From: Pagrus major
Lineage: Eukaryota; Chordata; Actinopteri; Spariformes; Sparidae
Direction: 5' to 3'
DNA length: 64,000 bases
Assembly: GCF_040436345.1 (NCBI RefSeq)
Contig: NC_133230.1
Span: 12,224,197-12,288,196 of the forward strand
The notes beneath the pieces are model-generated. The model was not told the origin of the DNA. It did no database searches and saw nothing but the letters and a program-made list of their open reading frames with translations. Position numbers and translations under genes: made by a program. Shown one piece after another: positions 1 to 11,800 of the stretch. Each line of letters starts with the position of its first letter. Positions within the stretch are counted from its first letter, which is position 1.

Positions 1-3000
1 GATTATAACAAAAGTGCACTTCAAAACAACTCTTTGGATGTGTTTTCTGAGCCACAAGCAGATCATAAAAGCTGACTTCAGACAGAGAAAAAAAAAGAAG
101 ACCTCACAGACGTGAAATGGGGGGTATTTCCTCTCCACTAAAGTACAGCATGAAACCCTGAGCATTAACTGCGGTGAGGACTGCACACAGCACTTCAGAG
201 GGGCATACTTCAGTGTGCTGCTGGTGTAAGAGCGGGTGTGGTTGAGGCAGGCAGCAGCGATGGCATTGAAAAAGAACAGAAAATAGCTGGCTTAGCTGTG
301 CTGGAGAAAAAAAAGTGCACCATCCAGAATAAACTCAGTGGAGTCTGGGCAGGGTTTGAGGCACAGGAGTGAGGATTCGTCAGCCAGCGTCCACAGCAGA
401 GGGCTGCAGCGCCATGTGTAACGTGTAATCAGGAAGTCACACAGATGCCTTTTTTTTTTTTTTTCTGAGGCTCCCTCCAACATCTCCATCAGAGCCTGCC
501 AGAAACGTGTGTGGTTTAGCCGCTGCCGCCTCCGCAGGACGCAGCGCGCAATGATGTCAGCCGTACACACGGGAACTTTCCTAAACAAAGGGAAGTCTGT
601 GTGGTTGGGGTGGTAGCTGGCGGAAAAGTAAGGGGGAGGTTTGGGTTTAGGTTTAAAGAGAACACACACTCTCTTTTTGAGCCGGGGTGAACCCAGACCC
701 ATGTCATTAAATCATTAGCACCTTCTCATGGACAAATACGCGCGTCTTGCACAGATGTGCGGCCGAGGCTGGGACGAGCTGGATGGTACAACGTGTTTTG
801 TTTTCCAAATATTCAGCTCCACTGCTGCCGGCAAACATAATGAATCTGTTTCCATATTCTAATCCTGTTTTAACAATAGAAAATATATCACAACACTGTT
901 AAATTTAACTTTAAAGCACTTGGCTCGAGATAGACACAGTGATCTTTTTCTCAGGCTGAAACTCGAGATCCTTCCTAGTCCTCACTAGAGCTGTTCACAG
1001 CAACCACAGATACTTTATATTGTATTAGTATTATAGAGGTAATTTGTAAACAGTGTTGTCATTACATAGTTTGTCCACCAAGAAGCACCGAAAAGTTCAT
1101 TTTTCTCCAGTAAAACTGCTCAGCACGTTTCTTGTTTTCTTGTTTTTAATAAATTTAAGGGATTCTTTTCAAAAGTGTTTGTTTATATTATGTGTTTATG
1201 TTAGCATCGGCAAGAATTCCTTATCACTTTTTTATTTACTCAATAACATGATTATAAATAATATTTATATACAAATATCAGTATTGGTTATCTCTCATGT
1301 CATACAGCTGCATCAACATATTTTTTCAGCCACTTTTCGGTTGGTGCAACACGCTCAAACCAACAAATTGACATATTATCACCTTATAAAGTTGATATTG
1401 GCCCATAGGTGGAGTTTGACATTAATGTGAGGACAAACAGTCCAACTATTGTGTGGCCTGTTACGTATACAGTAACAGAAGAGAGTAGTACCTATCTTGC
1501 CATAAAGACAACAACAGAGCATATATACAGTTTCTGACCATCTGATCTGGACACAACGGAGGGAACTCGCCACTAACCTCCCACATCACAAAATAATAAA
1601 TCATAAAATACTTTAATGGACCTATTTTAGACTCAACTCAGTGACATTTTTCAGCCATTAACTCTGCTTATGTACATTATTGGCCCAATGCACATGTAGT
1701 TACAGTAGTAGTTGTTTATTTACACATTTGAGCATACAAGGGAACATTAAAACAGTTTTACTCTAATATTCACTCTCTTTTAGCTCTGTTTTTGGTCTCC
1801 ACCAACTTTAGCTGCTAAATGTTTCACAATGTTCACTAGCTAATTGCTAACTCTTTCTATTAGGTTTTGGGCAATAGCCCAATATACTCTGGTGAGTATA
1901 CTTGTATTGTGATTTTAGTCACCGTTTTAAATAATGACTCAAAGCTTTCTCTAGGGTTTGGGTCCTCTTGACGTAGAGCATTTTTGTGGTGTGTTGTGTA
2001 CTTGTGTGTATAAGCTGTGTCTCTGATGTGTATGACTATGTTTCCTGTATTTGTGTTTTTAGCTACTGAGGCTAAACTTGTCTAGACGGCGCTTTAGTCA
2101 ACATCTATACATAAATTTGACTTGACTTGTATTATTTTTTGTAATTTTATGACAGGTCTGTTTCAACAGCCTCGTGTTTTTTATGCCTTTGCATTTCTTA
2201 CATTATGTTAGCTTCTTGCTAGCTTGCTAAATTGTTAGCCTCAGTGGCTTCTAGAAGCTGTTGCATCTCAAATAATATTTTCACCATTTGACCGTGAAGT
2301 ATTTCATGTGCACGACTTCCCATGTCATAACCATACAAGCAGCAAAATGGCTGCTTAGCAATGTTAGCATTTCCCATTCAAACTAAAGGGCACGACTAGC
2401 TAACTGCTCCTCTGTGGTTTCTCACGTCTAAAAAACACATTTTATCAAAGCTGAAAGGCAAACACAGAACGTGTGACGAATGTCTGGTAACCTTCTCGTT
2501 TCCTTGTGACGTATTAATAAAAAGTCAAAAGGTATTAATTAAACTGACAGCACAGCTAACCACTGAAATTGCCCGACTCCTCGCTGCAGACCCTTTATTT
2601 ATTCAGAGACTGAGGTCAGCGGTGCTGAGTAATGGTCGGGGGACCAGATGGGTTTGAAACCAAAACATATCTGCAGTTGTCCACATTTTTTTCTTCAAAC
2701 TCGACCACCAGAGCTACTGTGGTTAAAGCTCATGACTAAGCTCTTACTGGCCATGCTACATCACTTTGTAACTGTCTGTGCTGCACTCGAGAACGTAATG
2801 GAAAAGTCTGAGTCACCCTCGTCTGGACAGGAACTGACTGAGTGGACCGGTCTGTCTAATAGCATACCTTTGGTATTCCATTCAGAAATGTGACATCTTT
2901 GAATAACATAACAGCCGGACCATGAAACACATGTCGTCCCCATCTATTTAAACACATGAGGTAAAACACAGGGAGGGAAAGTGTGGAGGCGAGGAGTGAC

Positions 3001-3257
3001 GAGGTAAGGAGCAGGAGTGAAAATGGGTCTAATGGCTGCACCGTGTGTCGGTCTAATCATCACAGGAAACCAAACAGTCTAGCTCAGTGGTTCTCAACAT
3101 CTGGTTTGGGCCTCTGGGGCAGGTCATGAGATAAAACTGAAGGGCTACAAGATGACGATGATGAAGAGGATTTTTTTTTCCTGTGAATTACTGGATTATT
3201 TTACCACCAAAAATATTCATATGAAACAATCCGAATAAGGGAAAGTCAGTCTTTGCT

Positions 3258-3300
3258 TTAAAGGAAGAGTTCACCCAAAAATGAAAACTCAGTCTAGTTT
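3258..3300 (+). repeat. Fragment of TTAAAGGAA...TTCACCC repeat family
   Basis: Starts with TTAA and then AAGGAAGAGTTCACCCAAAA, shared with copies at 11562, 16385 and 17962. Confidence 0.55.
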
Positions 3301-3419
3301 GGAGTAATTCAAAAGATCCAAATTTGATTTTTAAAAGATGTTATTTACAACTATTTTGCACTGAAATCTTCACTGTAGCTGCTAAGCTGACTGCACGTCG
3401 AGTGTAAATAATGTATTTT

Positions 3420-3720
3420 TAAAGGTGCAATATGTAAGATTTTAGTTAAAACGTTTAAGAATTTACTAAAATCCTTGATAGAATGTAAATAAATGATGTT
3501 ATGACGTCTATGTAGTGTGTTGCAGAGATTTCTACTGAAGTTAACATGCTAACCAGTTAGCCCCGGTCAATCCTGTCCAAAGCTCGTGTGCTAAGGGTGT
3601 AAACAACAACACTTCCACACTCCCAGTCTGCACAGCCAACAGGAGCCAAAGTTAGCAGCAGGCAGCATTTACTCTAGTGATAAGCTGCCCCATATTTGGT
3701 GAACTGCTCCTCTAAGTGCT
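3420..3720. repeat. Interspersed repeat sharing the end of the 50501 element
   Basis: It begins AAAGGTGCAATATGTAA, the same terminal word as the element at 50501-50925. No matching right terminal repeat was found, so the right boundary is uncertain. Confidence 0.45.
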
Positions 3721-3776
3721 CACAAGTTTGAAAACGACACAAGACAGCAAAGTTAATAAGTGTTGGTTGAGCAGAC

Positions 3777-3936
3777 CTGGACGACCGGGTGTCCTCCTGC
3801 CAGGGCCTTCACGGCTCCCCTGCTGCCCTCCGTCTCATAGTGGGCTCGGTGGTGGGACTTGGGCTGCACCTCGATCTGCAGGCTGTACGGCCCCGAGCTG
3901 GACGGCAGCTGCCAGTCGAGAGCTGGCAGGGACGGG
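3777..3936 (-). CDS. nfatc1: nfatc1 coding exon 3 (start of Rel domain)
   Basis: 160 nt, about residues 356-409: [38 protein letters not shown] and [16 protein letters not shown]. This is the N-terminal edge of the DNA-binding domain, with the conserved Arg and Tyr of the recognition loop. Donor GTCTGC. Confidence 0.95.
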
Positions 3937-6665
3937 CTGTCGGGGGGAAAAAACACGTCCATCATGTCAGCTTAACAAGGAGGGAGGAGGGCTTATTTTA
4001 GAGACACTTATCAAGGTAGAATGTGCAGAATGTGAACAGTGTGATGTGCCAGGCCGCGTGCTGAAGCTGCTGTGAATTTACGAAGGTGTTTAAACTCACT
4101 GCTGTCAGTAAATATTCACAGCAAGCACATGCAATTTAAGTGCATGAACCGACAACTTCTAAGTTTCTTAAAACACTGAATTTTATTTCTAAATTTATTT
4201 GCAGTTTTACGCTTTAATAAATCTCGAGCAGATAAAAAAAACTTTTCCCTTCAACACATTTTGTTCCAGCTGTAACTCAGGCTGTCATCCCTTGCTTACC
4301 TGACATATTGTTTTGGCTTGGACCAGGAGTACGGGTGTTGCGGCACATCCAGAAACCCTCCACAGTAGCCCTCCTTCTTTAAGGGCAGGCGGTTTGAGGG
4401 GTGCTCGTCCAGACAGAGCTCCCCTGGGTTCAGCTCCTCCCCTCCAGGCTCCACCTTCAGGCTGACTGTGGGGTTGTGCTCCTGGCTCGTTTTCCGGGCC
4501 TTCATGGGGATTCCCTCCCCGAGGTCAGTCACTCCATCTGTGGTCAAAGCGTTGATGGCTGCCAGGATGGCCGAGTTGGTGTACTGGTTGGTGTTTGGCA
4601 GCCAGCTCTCCTCAGTGACGCTGAGGCGAGGGGAGGTCTGCGGGGACAGTCCAGGGGAGTGATTGGGGGTGTACTGGAAGGGCTTGTGTGATGCTCCACT
4701 GCCATTGAAGCTGTACTTCCTCTTCGCACCACAGGGGGAGTTGGGCCTGGAGCCACGCTGACCCATCCAGTTGTCATCTGTGACACTAGTGCGAGGGGAG
4801 GTGGAGGGGGAGTGGCGAGGGGAGCCACCAGAGATGCAGCCATCACCTGGCAGGGTGAGGGTGGAGCCCTTGGGGGACACAGAGGGTGACTGCCAGGGGG
4901 AGTTCTGGGGCGAGTTGTCGTAGTTGTAGGAGAAGCTGGATTCGTAGGAGGAGGCGTCGGAGTGGCAGCTGCGAGATGAGATGCTGCTGGCTGGACTCAG
5001 GCAGCTGGGGTCACGGTAACCATCTGCACTGGGGAGGGTCAGCGTCACGATGGAGTTGACTCTCTTGGCTACAGGAAGGCTGCTCTCCTCCACCTCATCC
5101 TCAGGAAACTGGCCGTAGGCCGTGATCTCGATACGAGGGCTCTCCAAGGTCGGGGCTCCGTTTGGGCGGACGCTCGAGGACGAGTAGTAGCCGGTCACTC
5201 TCATGTCATCCTGGCCGTCGTAAGCTTGAGGCTCGGTGACGGAGACGGATATAGTGGGGCTGGACTGGAGGCTGTGGTACTGGGAGGGAAGACACGGGTT
5301 GCCCAGTGGGAGGGAGAGACTGACATTTGGCGTGTAGCCATATGCATCTGGAAAGCAAACAGAGTGAGTTTGTTACCATGATAATCAAACACACATTCAC
5401 TGGCTCCCTCGCTGAGAGGGAGGCAGCAGCCAAGATGAGTCTTATGAGAGCTGTTACCTATAATGGCAAAAGAGCAGCTTGCCTACCAGATTTGGCTCTG
5501 GAGATATCCTGATGCAGAAGCTCTAGAAGGGGAAGGGGATCCCCAAACACAAAAATACTTCTCTGAATGGCTCAATTTATACAAAGCAAAGGTGAGAAAC
5601 ACCAATAAAGGCGCCAAAAATACCCCAAGTCTAAAAATAAACCAAAGGCAACACCAGGTGGGACTTTTCCACTTGGCACTGATTGCCAGACTTATGCCAC
5701 TTAATGCACACGGTGCAGCCCGTAAACTGTAACATTATGAAAACACACACTGATGCTTTTGTTGGCCGGCTTCATGTTCCAGCGGCCAATCGAAAATAAA
5801 ACACAGGAGGGACACGATTGGTTTATTCGCATGCTGTAAAGGTGCACGCTGTATCCAGGGGTCTCCTGCCAACAACGCTCCCGCTGGGTCACATGAAACT
5901 CTGCCCCGTCTGTGGCGACGGCTGAGGTCACAACCAGGGGGCAGGGGAGGGGGTAACATGGTAATGGGAGTTGTGGTTGTATGGTGGCATGAGGCTGGGC
6001 GAGGGTAACCACAGCGCAGAGGAGAGCATTGATAGGGCTGCAGCAGCAGACAGACAGCCTGCAGTCACCACAGCTCCTGTCTGCTGTAAATTAAAGAGAA
6101 TTAGGGGGCCCCACCGTAAAGACTATGACATCACTGCTGCACCATATGAGTCCTTGTAATAAAAGAAAATGATGCTCGCGTTTAATGCTGCTTGCGGTGT
6201 GTGACACAGTAGCACTGAAATGTTTGTTTGCTATAATTAGACTTTGAATTAGCTGACATCCTCGGGGCTGCGCCATCAAATGAGCCTGGCATCTGAATCA
6301 CTCACGATATTACCCACAATGCCATGTCAGCCATTAGCAAAAAAAAAAAAGAAAAAAAAAAAGGTTCAATTCTGACTATTTTGGGAACACTTTTTCAGAA
6401 CCACGCCCACCAGGACCAAATCATCAGGGAGGGGCGCACTGAATATCTCCATGGCTGCTTTAATACTGAGGCTGAATACAGGCATTCAACTGGGAGGAGA
6501 GTGCAGCCAAGTCCCTAATTCAATACAAGACCACAGTATATTGTATCACATCAGGGCGTGAAGTGTCAAACTGCGATGGGAAGTTGAATTAATGTCACAT
6601 TCAGAGCTTCACTGCACTTCTGTCATGAATAAAAAGTCAAACTCACCCTCTTCAGCAGATTTCAT
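3777..6665 (-). CDS. nfatc1: NFATC1, calcineurin-regulated transcription factor (5' part, exons 1-3)
   Basis: Three coding exons give the first 409 residues; the rest of the Rel domain and the C-terminus lie left of the window. NFATc1 is held phosphorylated in the cytoplasm, dephosphorylated by calcineurin on Ca2+ signalling, and then enters the nucleus. Visible landmarks are: start MKSAEE; calcineurin docking PRIEIT (about 77-82); serine-rich region with [19 protein letters not shown]; three SP repeats ([40 protein letters not shown]); basic AKRKYS nuclear signal; second docking site FLDVPQHPY (LxVP at about 339-342); and the Rel-domain start with the DNA-contact loop RAHYETEG (about 386-393). 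[12 protein letters not shown] and the VPQHPY motif point to NFATC1 rather than NFATC2-4. Confidence 0.95.
3937..4299 (-). other. nfatc1: nfatc1 intron 2
   Basis: Short (363 bp), AT-rich, with nothing else seen. It splits the Ser codon immediately before the Rel domain. Confidence 0.85.
4300..5347 (-). CDS. nfatc1: nfatc1 coding exon 2 (regulatory domain)
   Basis: 1048 nt, about residues 7-355. It begins [15 protein letters not shown] (human: YGYASSNVSPALPLP) after acceptor TTTCCAG, carries both calcineurin docking sites, the serine-rich region and the SP repeats, and ends [10 protein letters not shown] with donor GTAAGC. The peptide is intact. Confidence 0.95.
5348..6646 (-). other. nfatc1: nfatc1 intron 1
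   Basis: 1.3 kb. In mammals an alternative first exon for the beta isoform lies between exon 1 and the regulatory exon. I could not find a comparable exon here. A-runs occur at 6340-6362. Confidence 0.7.
6647..6665 (-). CDS. nfatc1: nfatc1 coding exon 1 (alpha type)
   Basis: 19 nt encoding MKSAEE plus one base, followed by donor GTGAGT. The first in-frame stop upstream is TAA at 6753-6755 and no in-frame ATG lies between, so ATG 6665 is the start. The mammalian alpha isoform has extra residues before MKSAEE that are absent here. Confidence 0.85.
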
Positions 6666-7012
6666 TTTCTTCTTTGCGCAGAGAGAAACGTCTGAGATCA
6701 AACTCTGAGTACGGCTGCGGATGGGAGCAATTCCGTATCCATATAGCGGAGTTTATACAGTCCCCAGCTGTTGCTCTGGATCCTCTCTCGCTGCGTCGCC
6801 GCAAACAAACAACAAGAGAGGAGTGACAGAAGTGAAAAAGAAGAGAAACTTCAAAAAGAGAATCCAAAGTGGGAAAAATCTGAGAGAGAAAGATTAAAAC
6901 ACGTGGATCTGGATCATGACTGATGTTCTCTCAGAAAATCTATTCTCGTCGCTGTGTTGAGACACCAGACTCGGGGGATCCTGGCGCTGCTGGCTCGCTG
7001 TGACGCACTGCT
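6666..7012 (-). other. nfatc1: Probable nfatc1 5' UTR / first-exon leader
   Basis: Purine- and pyrimidine-tract-rich leader upstream of the nfatc1 ATG. The upstream boundary depends on the unproven TATA-like box at 7036. A GGGAAAAATC word (6871-6880) resembles an NFAT/Rel half-site. Confidence 0.3.
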
Positions 7013-7093
7013 CCGGCGCACACAGGACTTCTGCGCTTTTAAACTCGGGGATCACCTCGGCGGCGACGCACCGCCCCTCCGCGCTGTGACGCA
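6997..7093 (-). promoter_or_regulatory. nfatc1: Paired CRE half-sites in nfatc1 5' region
   Basis: The 11-mer GCTGTGACGCA occurs twice on the plus strand (6997-7007 and 7083-7093), giving CGTCA half-sites on the coding strand, 86 bp apart and flanking the TATA-like box. Inducible NFATC1 P1 promoters in mammals are known to carry CRE-type and NFAT sites, so the pair is a reasonable regulatory candidate. Confidence 0.4.
7036..7043 (-). promoter_or_regulatory. nfatc1: TATA-like box, candidate nfatc1 core promoter
   Basis: On the minus strand TTTAAAAG lies in a GC-rich setting about 370 bp upstream of the nfatc1 start codon. It would place initiation near 7005-7012. Only the motif and position support it. 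Confidence 0.3.
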
Positions 7094-7141
7094 TCTGACA
7101 CGGCCGACCACCAGATGGGTCCAGTGGAGATCCTCTCTCTC

Positions 7142-7160
7142 TCACACACACACACACACT
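7142..7160 (+). repeat. Short CA microsatellite
   Basis: About nine CA units, 50 bp upstream of the second CRE half-site of the nfatc1 5' region. Confidence 0.8.
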
Positions 7161-7379
7161 GGGGTTTCCAGAGGCATAGGAGGCCAATTAACGGAGCTGG
7201 CAGTGAAGCCCGAAGGCTGCGAGATGAGTAAAATAAGCTCCAGCATGGGAGAGACGAACGCAAACCTCCAGTGATTCAAGAGAAAACATCTTAGAGAGCG
7301 CATGATGGTATGGAAGCTCACTTCTGCCAGATGAACAGAAAAACAAACAAACAAACATGAAAGAAAAGTTTAAAAAAAG

Positions 7380-7785
7380 AAAGTCATAGTTATGAGATAG
7401 TCAAAATTATAAGATAAAAGTAAAATATTATGAGACAAAAAGTCTAAATTATGAGATGTTAAGTAGAAAAAATGGGATGACAAGTCATAATTATGAGACA
7501 TTAAGCCATAATAAAGTCAAAATTGTGAGATATAAAGCAGTAGAAATTTGATAAAAAGTCAAAATTATGTGAAAAAAGTCTAAATGACGAGATATCAAGT
7601 CATAATTATGAGATAAAAAGTCATAAAAATTAGACATAAAGGTAGAAAATTTGATAAACAGCCAACATTATGAGACAAAAGTCAACATTTTTAGATAAAA
7701 AAGTCAAAATTGTGAGATATAAAGCAGTACAAATTAGATAAAAAGCCATAATTATGAGATAAAAAGTCACAATCATGGGATGACC
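7380..7785. repeat. Degenerate AT-rich minisatellite (left array)
   Basis: Many variant copies of an approximately 20-bp unit built on AAAGTCAtaATTATGAGATA. The core is itself near-palindromic. It lies within the element 7311-8562. Confidence 0.75.
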
Positions 7786-8264
7786 TGTTAAGATGTGCCA
7801 AACTTGAACACAGCTCAGCAAACTCCACAATTTGTAGCAGTAGTCGTGCCATACATCGTTACATTCATTCAAATCGTTTAAAGATAAAACCACATCACAA
7901 ACTATCATGTGCAAAGTTTTTCCAGCTCACCAATAAAGTGTTATTTCAGTAACATATTTAGACCAAAACAAAAAATGGTGACAAAATGGAAAAAATAAAA
8001 TAAAACAAAGCGATCGTGGATGTCACGTCACAGCAGACGCCATCGTCCCTCCACGCTGAGCATCCTGAGATGGCAGCCGTTTGAGTGACAGCTCATCTGA
8101 GCAGATAAGTGCTTCTATGCCCGCCCTAGAGCCCAGAACAGCCAATGAGTGATCATCCTTCAGATGATTGATGCATCATGTGGCCAATGAGATTTCACAT
8201 CCAGTAATATATAGTTTTTTAATCAGTTTTTAAAATTTATTTTGGGTTTAATTTCCAGGATTAA

Positions 8265-8460
8265 GATGAAGATAAAAAGTTAAAATTATGAGATAAACAG
8301 TCAAAGTTATTAGATAAAAAGTGCAAATGTATCTCTTAATTTCTTTATCACTTTTATCTCATCATTTTAATGTTTTGTAATCTCATAATTTAAACTTTCT
8401 TAGCTCATAATTATGACTTTTATCTCATAATTATGACTTTTAATGTCACACTTTCGACTT
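8265..8460. repeat. Degenerate AT-rich array (right, mainly inverted)
   Basis: The same unit as the left array, first forward (8265-8330) and then reversed as TTATCTCATAATTATGACTT (8350-8440). It can fold on itself and also pair with the left array. Confidence 0.7.
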
Positions 8461-11400
8461 CTTTTAAATCTCAAATGTATAATTTACAATGGGAATATGT
8501 TTTTCATCAAGTTTAGTTTCCATCTTAATTTTTTCTCTTCATCTGGCAGCAGTGAGCCTCCATATGTTGCTGCAGCACATGAGCCAGGCTGAACATCATC
8601 CTGAGTATGAACAGCAGAATAACTGGAGTTAAAATGACACAGCACAGCATAAAACATTTGTTAGATGACAGATGTTAAATTAAACTGTAACTCAAACGAT
8701 GTCGCCATGATGCACGACTGACTTAATGAACATGAGCAGCATTAATCTACAGTTTCCACCCATTTTACAGTATCTGTTCTCCTTGGCATCATCTACAAAG
8801 GAGCCATCATTGTGCTGCTGCAAGACACTGCACATGGGCTCTCCTAAATCAAGATTTATGCGCACACTAATCTTCGCGAGCATTTTACATTAAACTGCTG
8901 CCATTTTCACCCTGAAAGAGCCATTCATCACCCGGTTACAGCAGACGGATGTTCGCTTAGAGGCTGCTGGGTTCTTCAGATTGCAGCTGGATCAGCAGAC
9001 ACGAGGACAGGTGAGGCAAACATGCCAGAACATAGAGCTCGAGCGCTGCTTCATATAAAACATAAAACTTCCCCTCAGATGTTGTATGGGGCGTCTCAGG
9101 AGGTTTTGAAGTTATTGCAAAGGCAAATAATTGCTTTTCCACTTCCTCCTGACAGACTGCACGTCTGCGGGGCACAAAACACATAATTATCCATACTTGC
9201 ATAGAAGTACTATATAAAAATCAAGTCTTCTACCCAGTCATTTGACACGCTGAACTGAGAGTCTTCATAGAGTTTTTCATAGGCCGCCCTCTGCGGTCGG
9301 TGTATACTTATTCGTCCCATGCAGGCAGGGTTGTTGCTATCTTTGGCAGGTCTGGACCTTTCAGCAGCTGGCAGCAGACCTGCGGTTTCTGTGATGACAA
9401 TAGTCACATGGTGGCTCTCTAAGAGTCTGTCTATCCCTGGAGATGGAAAGCTACATTACTGCACTACAGCATCTTATCAGGTGGCCCTAGTTGGTGTGAT
9501 CGTGGGTGGTGTTGGAGTGTTGGGCCTCTGCCACTCGCAGCCAGGGAGTGTTCAGATGTGTCCTCATTTTGACTCCTCGTTGTTTTACAACTCGAGTGTC
9601 AAAGAAACATATCTGCAGTGAAGTATTTTCACTCTTGTGAGGTTATTTTGTGGCGTGCTTTTTAAAATTTCTGTCAGGGATTAAAACTGGGTCAGTTTGC
9701 AAAATGGCTTGCATAACGCTGAGCACAAAGGATAGTAAAAGACGACAACCACCCCAGCCGCAGTCTGTTCACCCTGCTGACGTCTGGCAAAAGATACAGA
9801 AGTATCCGCTGCTTCACCACCTTCTTAACTCAGGCTGTGAGACTCCTCTCCACCATAAAAACTGTTGTTTGTTATGAAGCTCAAATGTTGTGGACAAGAA
9901 GATTCCTTTAGACTGCGGTAGATGAAAAGTAAGATTCACCAAAGTCAAATCAATTCATGCTTCGGGGGACGAGAACATGTGAACAAAATTTCATGGATAT
10001 AGACGTTTTTCTAAATGACGTAACTTCTCCACAAAGCTATTTATGTTCACTTCCTTTTTACCCTCCCATCAGAGACTTGATTGGATCTGCAAAATATGAC
10101 CACATTATCTGTAGCTGTGCAGCTAGTGGTTCAGACTGGAAGATCGGGGACCAGCTTGTTGTCTGCAAGCTGTCGTTCGTCATCTCGCTGTATCTGCAGC
10201 AGGTGTACCAGAGAGACGGGTTGAACTCCAGGGTGATTGTGCTGGCATTCCTCTTCGACCTCATGGTGGCACTAGAAGAAAAGTCAGAGGGTGAACAAAC
10301 AAACAGATGAAGTAGACTGTATCCTCTTGGCACCACTGATATCTGTTTAAAAAAAAAACACTCTATCAAACAGTTGTGAGATGTTTCAGTCTGGAGCAAA
10401 GTGTAGCGGACTGATCAACCAGCAGACGTTCCCACAGCGACTTCCAAATCAGTCTGAATGTAATGGGTTACACATTTCATCGGATAAAAGTTGCTTTCTG
10501 GACTTGTTTACTTGTCCAACATAAAAGGCAGCTTCAAAACAAAACAAGAAACAAACAAACAAAACAAGAAACATAAAGCAGGTTTTGTAAAGTCAGATGT
10601 AGATGCTTCTTGCAAACTGCACTGCAGTGAATCTTTTACAGCGCGCAGGTTTCCGACCCCGTGCTGTGTCTGCATCAAGGTGCAAACTACCTCCTATAAA
10701 CCAGGTATCTAGCTTTCCCCCGTTTCTCCTGTTTCAGACCTCAGCTCCTAATTTGTCTCCATTGAGCAACAACGTGCCCCACATCCACAGCAATACTCCC
10801 TCCTCACCCACTGGGCTCTCACTGGCAGCGCTCTCTCCCTCCAGCAGGGAATCTGAGGGAGTGACGGCACTTGTGAAATCCAAGCCGTCTGTTTCATCAT
10901 GGGGACGTGGCTCGGTGGCTCCCCAGTCATCTGAAGAACTCCACTCGTTTCTTTGACCTCATGGAAATCTCTCATGGGGCTGAGGGGGTGGGGGTGGGGG
11001 GGTCTAACTGGGGCAAAAGAGGAGGTGGGGGTGCCTCTCCACAGTTATGTGTAACTGAAACATGTGCTGCAGTAAACACTTCCACCCGTCTGCAGTTAAT
11101 AAATAGCTCCGCCGCTGATTGACTCGTGCACCCTTCTACGTCAGGGCGGAGCAGGGGCTCGCAGTTGTTCCAGCCAGGCCTGGCGCTGGTTAGTGGACAC
11201 CTTGGGAACAGGCCTCTGCAGACCGGATGAGTCCGGAGCCACAAATGGAAGAAGAGAACATTAGATAATGAGAAACAACATCAGCGTCCTGCGGTGATGA
11301 TGCAGACATGGCAGAGTGAGCAGAAGACTCACTTTGATATCAACAAGCTGCAGACGCTGAATCTATGAAATACTGCAGCTGTTCGTGAGTCCAAGTTAAG

Positions 11401-11561
11401 TCACGGCTCACAAGACTTCATAAGCAAACTGCAAATCAATGTTTCAAAAAATGAAACAACATTTAAACATTTTCTTTTCAAAGTACTTTTACATGACTGT
11501 CTGACAGTTTTTAATCTATCGTCTTAACAATTAAATCTCTGTTTATTTAGGTCATTCAGGC

Positions 11562-11800
11562 TTAAAGGAACAGTTCACCCAAAAAAATACAGACATTATC
11601 TTCTCACCCTCACGCTGATGGAAAGCTGGGTTAAGTCTCATAGTCCAGGAAACATTTCTGGAGCTTCACAGCAAAACAGTGATGCAGCAATCTCCTAATA
11701 GTAATCATAACATGGCTCCATACAGCTCATCCGGCTTATTTCAAGTCTACCGAAGCCCTGAAATCCCACATTGGTTTGAAAAGACGTTATTTAAACCTTC
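11562..11800 (+). repeat. TTAA-started interspersed repeat
   Basis: Starts TTAAAGGAACAGTTCACCC and continues with text closely shared with the copy at 16385, including ACGCTGA-GGAAAG and ACATTTCTGGAGCTTCACA. The right end is unclear. Confidence 0.6.

Larger units (their letters stand above)
1..3776 (-). other. nfatc1: nfatc1 intron 3 (partial)
   Basis: No Rel-domain exon was found in this stretch, so the next exon must lie left of the window. It contains repeat fragments at 3258-3300 and from 3420, and otherwise AT-rich unique sequence with a GC-richer patch at about 500-780. Confidence 0.7.
7311..8562. mobile_element. TA-flanked inverted-repeat DNA element (Tc1/mariner-like MITE candidate)
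   Basis: The ends are imperfect inverted repeats of about 34 bp: left end TGGAAGCTCACTTCTGCC at 7311, right end the complement of TGGAGGCTCACTGCTGCC at 8562. Both ends abut a TA dinucleotide (7309-7310 and 8563-8564). The interior has degenerate arrays of AAAAGTCATAATTATGAGAT-type units (7380-7785), unique sequence, and an oppositely oriented array (8265-8460). No transposase frame is present, so it would be non-autonomous. TA duplication plus terminal inverted repeats point to the Tc1/mariner superfamily, an inference from the ends alone. Confidence 0.65.

Noticed and set aside
292..702. 136-codon minus-strand frame at the left edge, considered as the next nfatc1 exon
   Set aside because: The translation lacks the expected Rel-domain continuation after GGHPVVQ and looks non-coding.
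4401..4846. Open frames overlapping nfatc1 exon 2 in other frames
   Set aside because: Shadows of a GC-rich, Ser/Pro-rich coding exon; the minus-strand nfatc1 frame explains them.
6652..6867. 71-codon open frame overlapping the nfatc1 start codon, possible inhibitory upstream ORF
   Set aside because: The sequence shows that its first codon is TTG, not ATG, so it is not a conventional upstream ORF.
10603..10956. 117-codon plus-strand frame in the intergenic region
   Set aside because: Composition is Ser/Pro-biased with no domain, no promoter or splice context, and an overlapping frame on the other strand.
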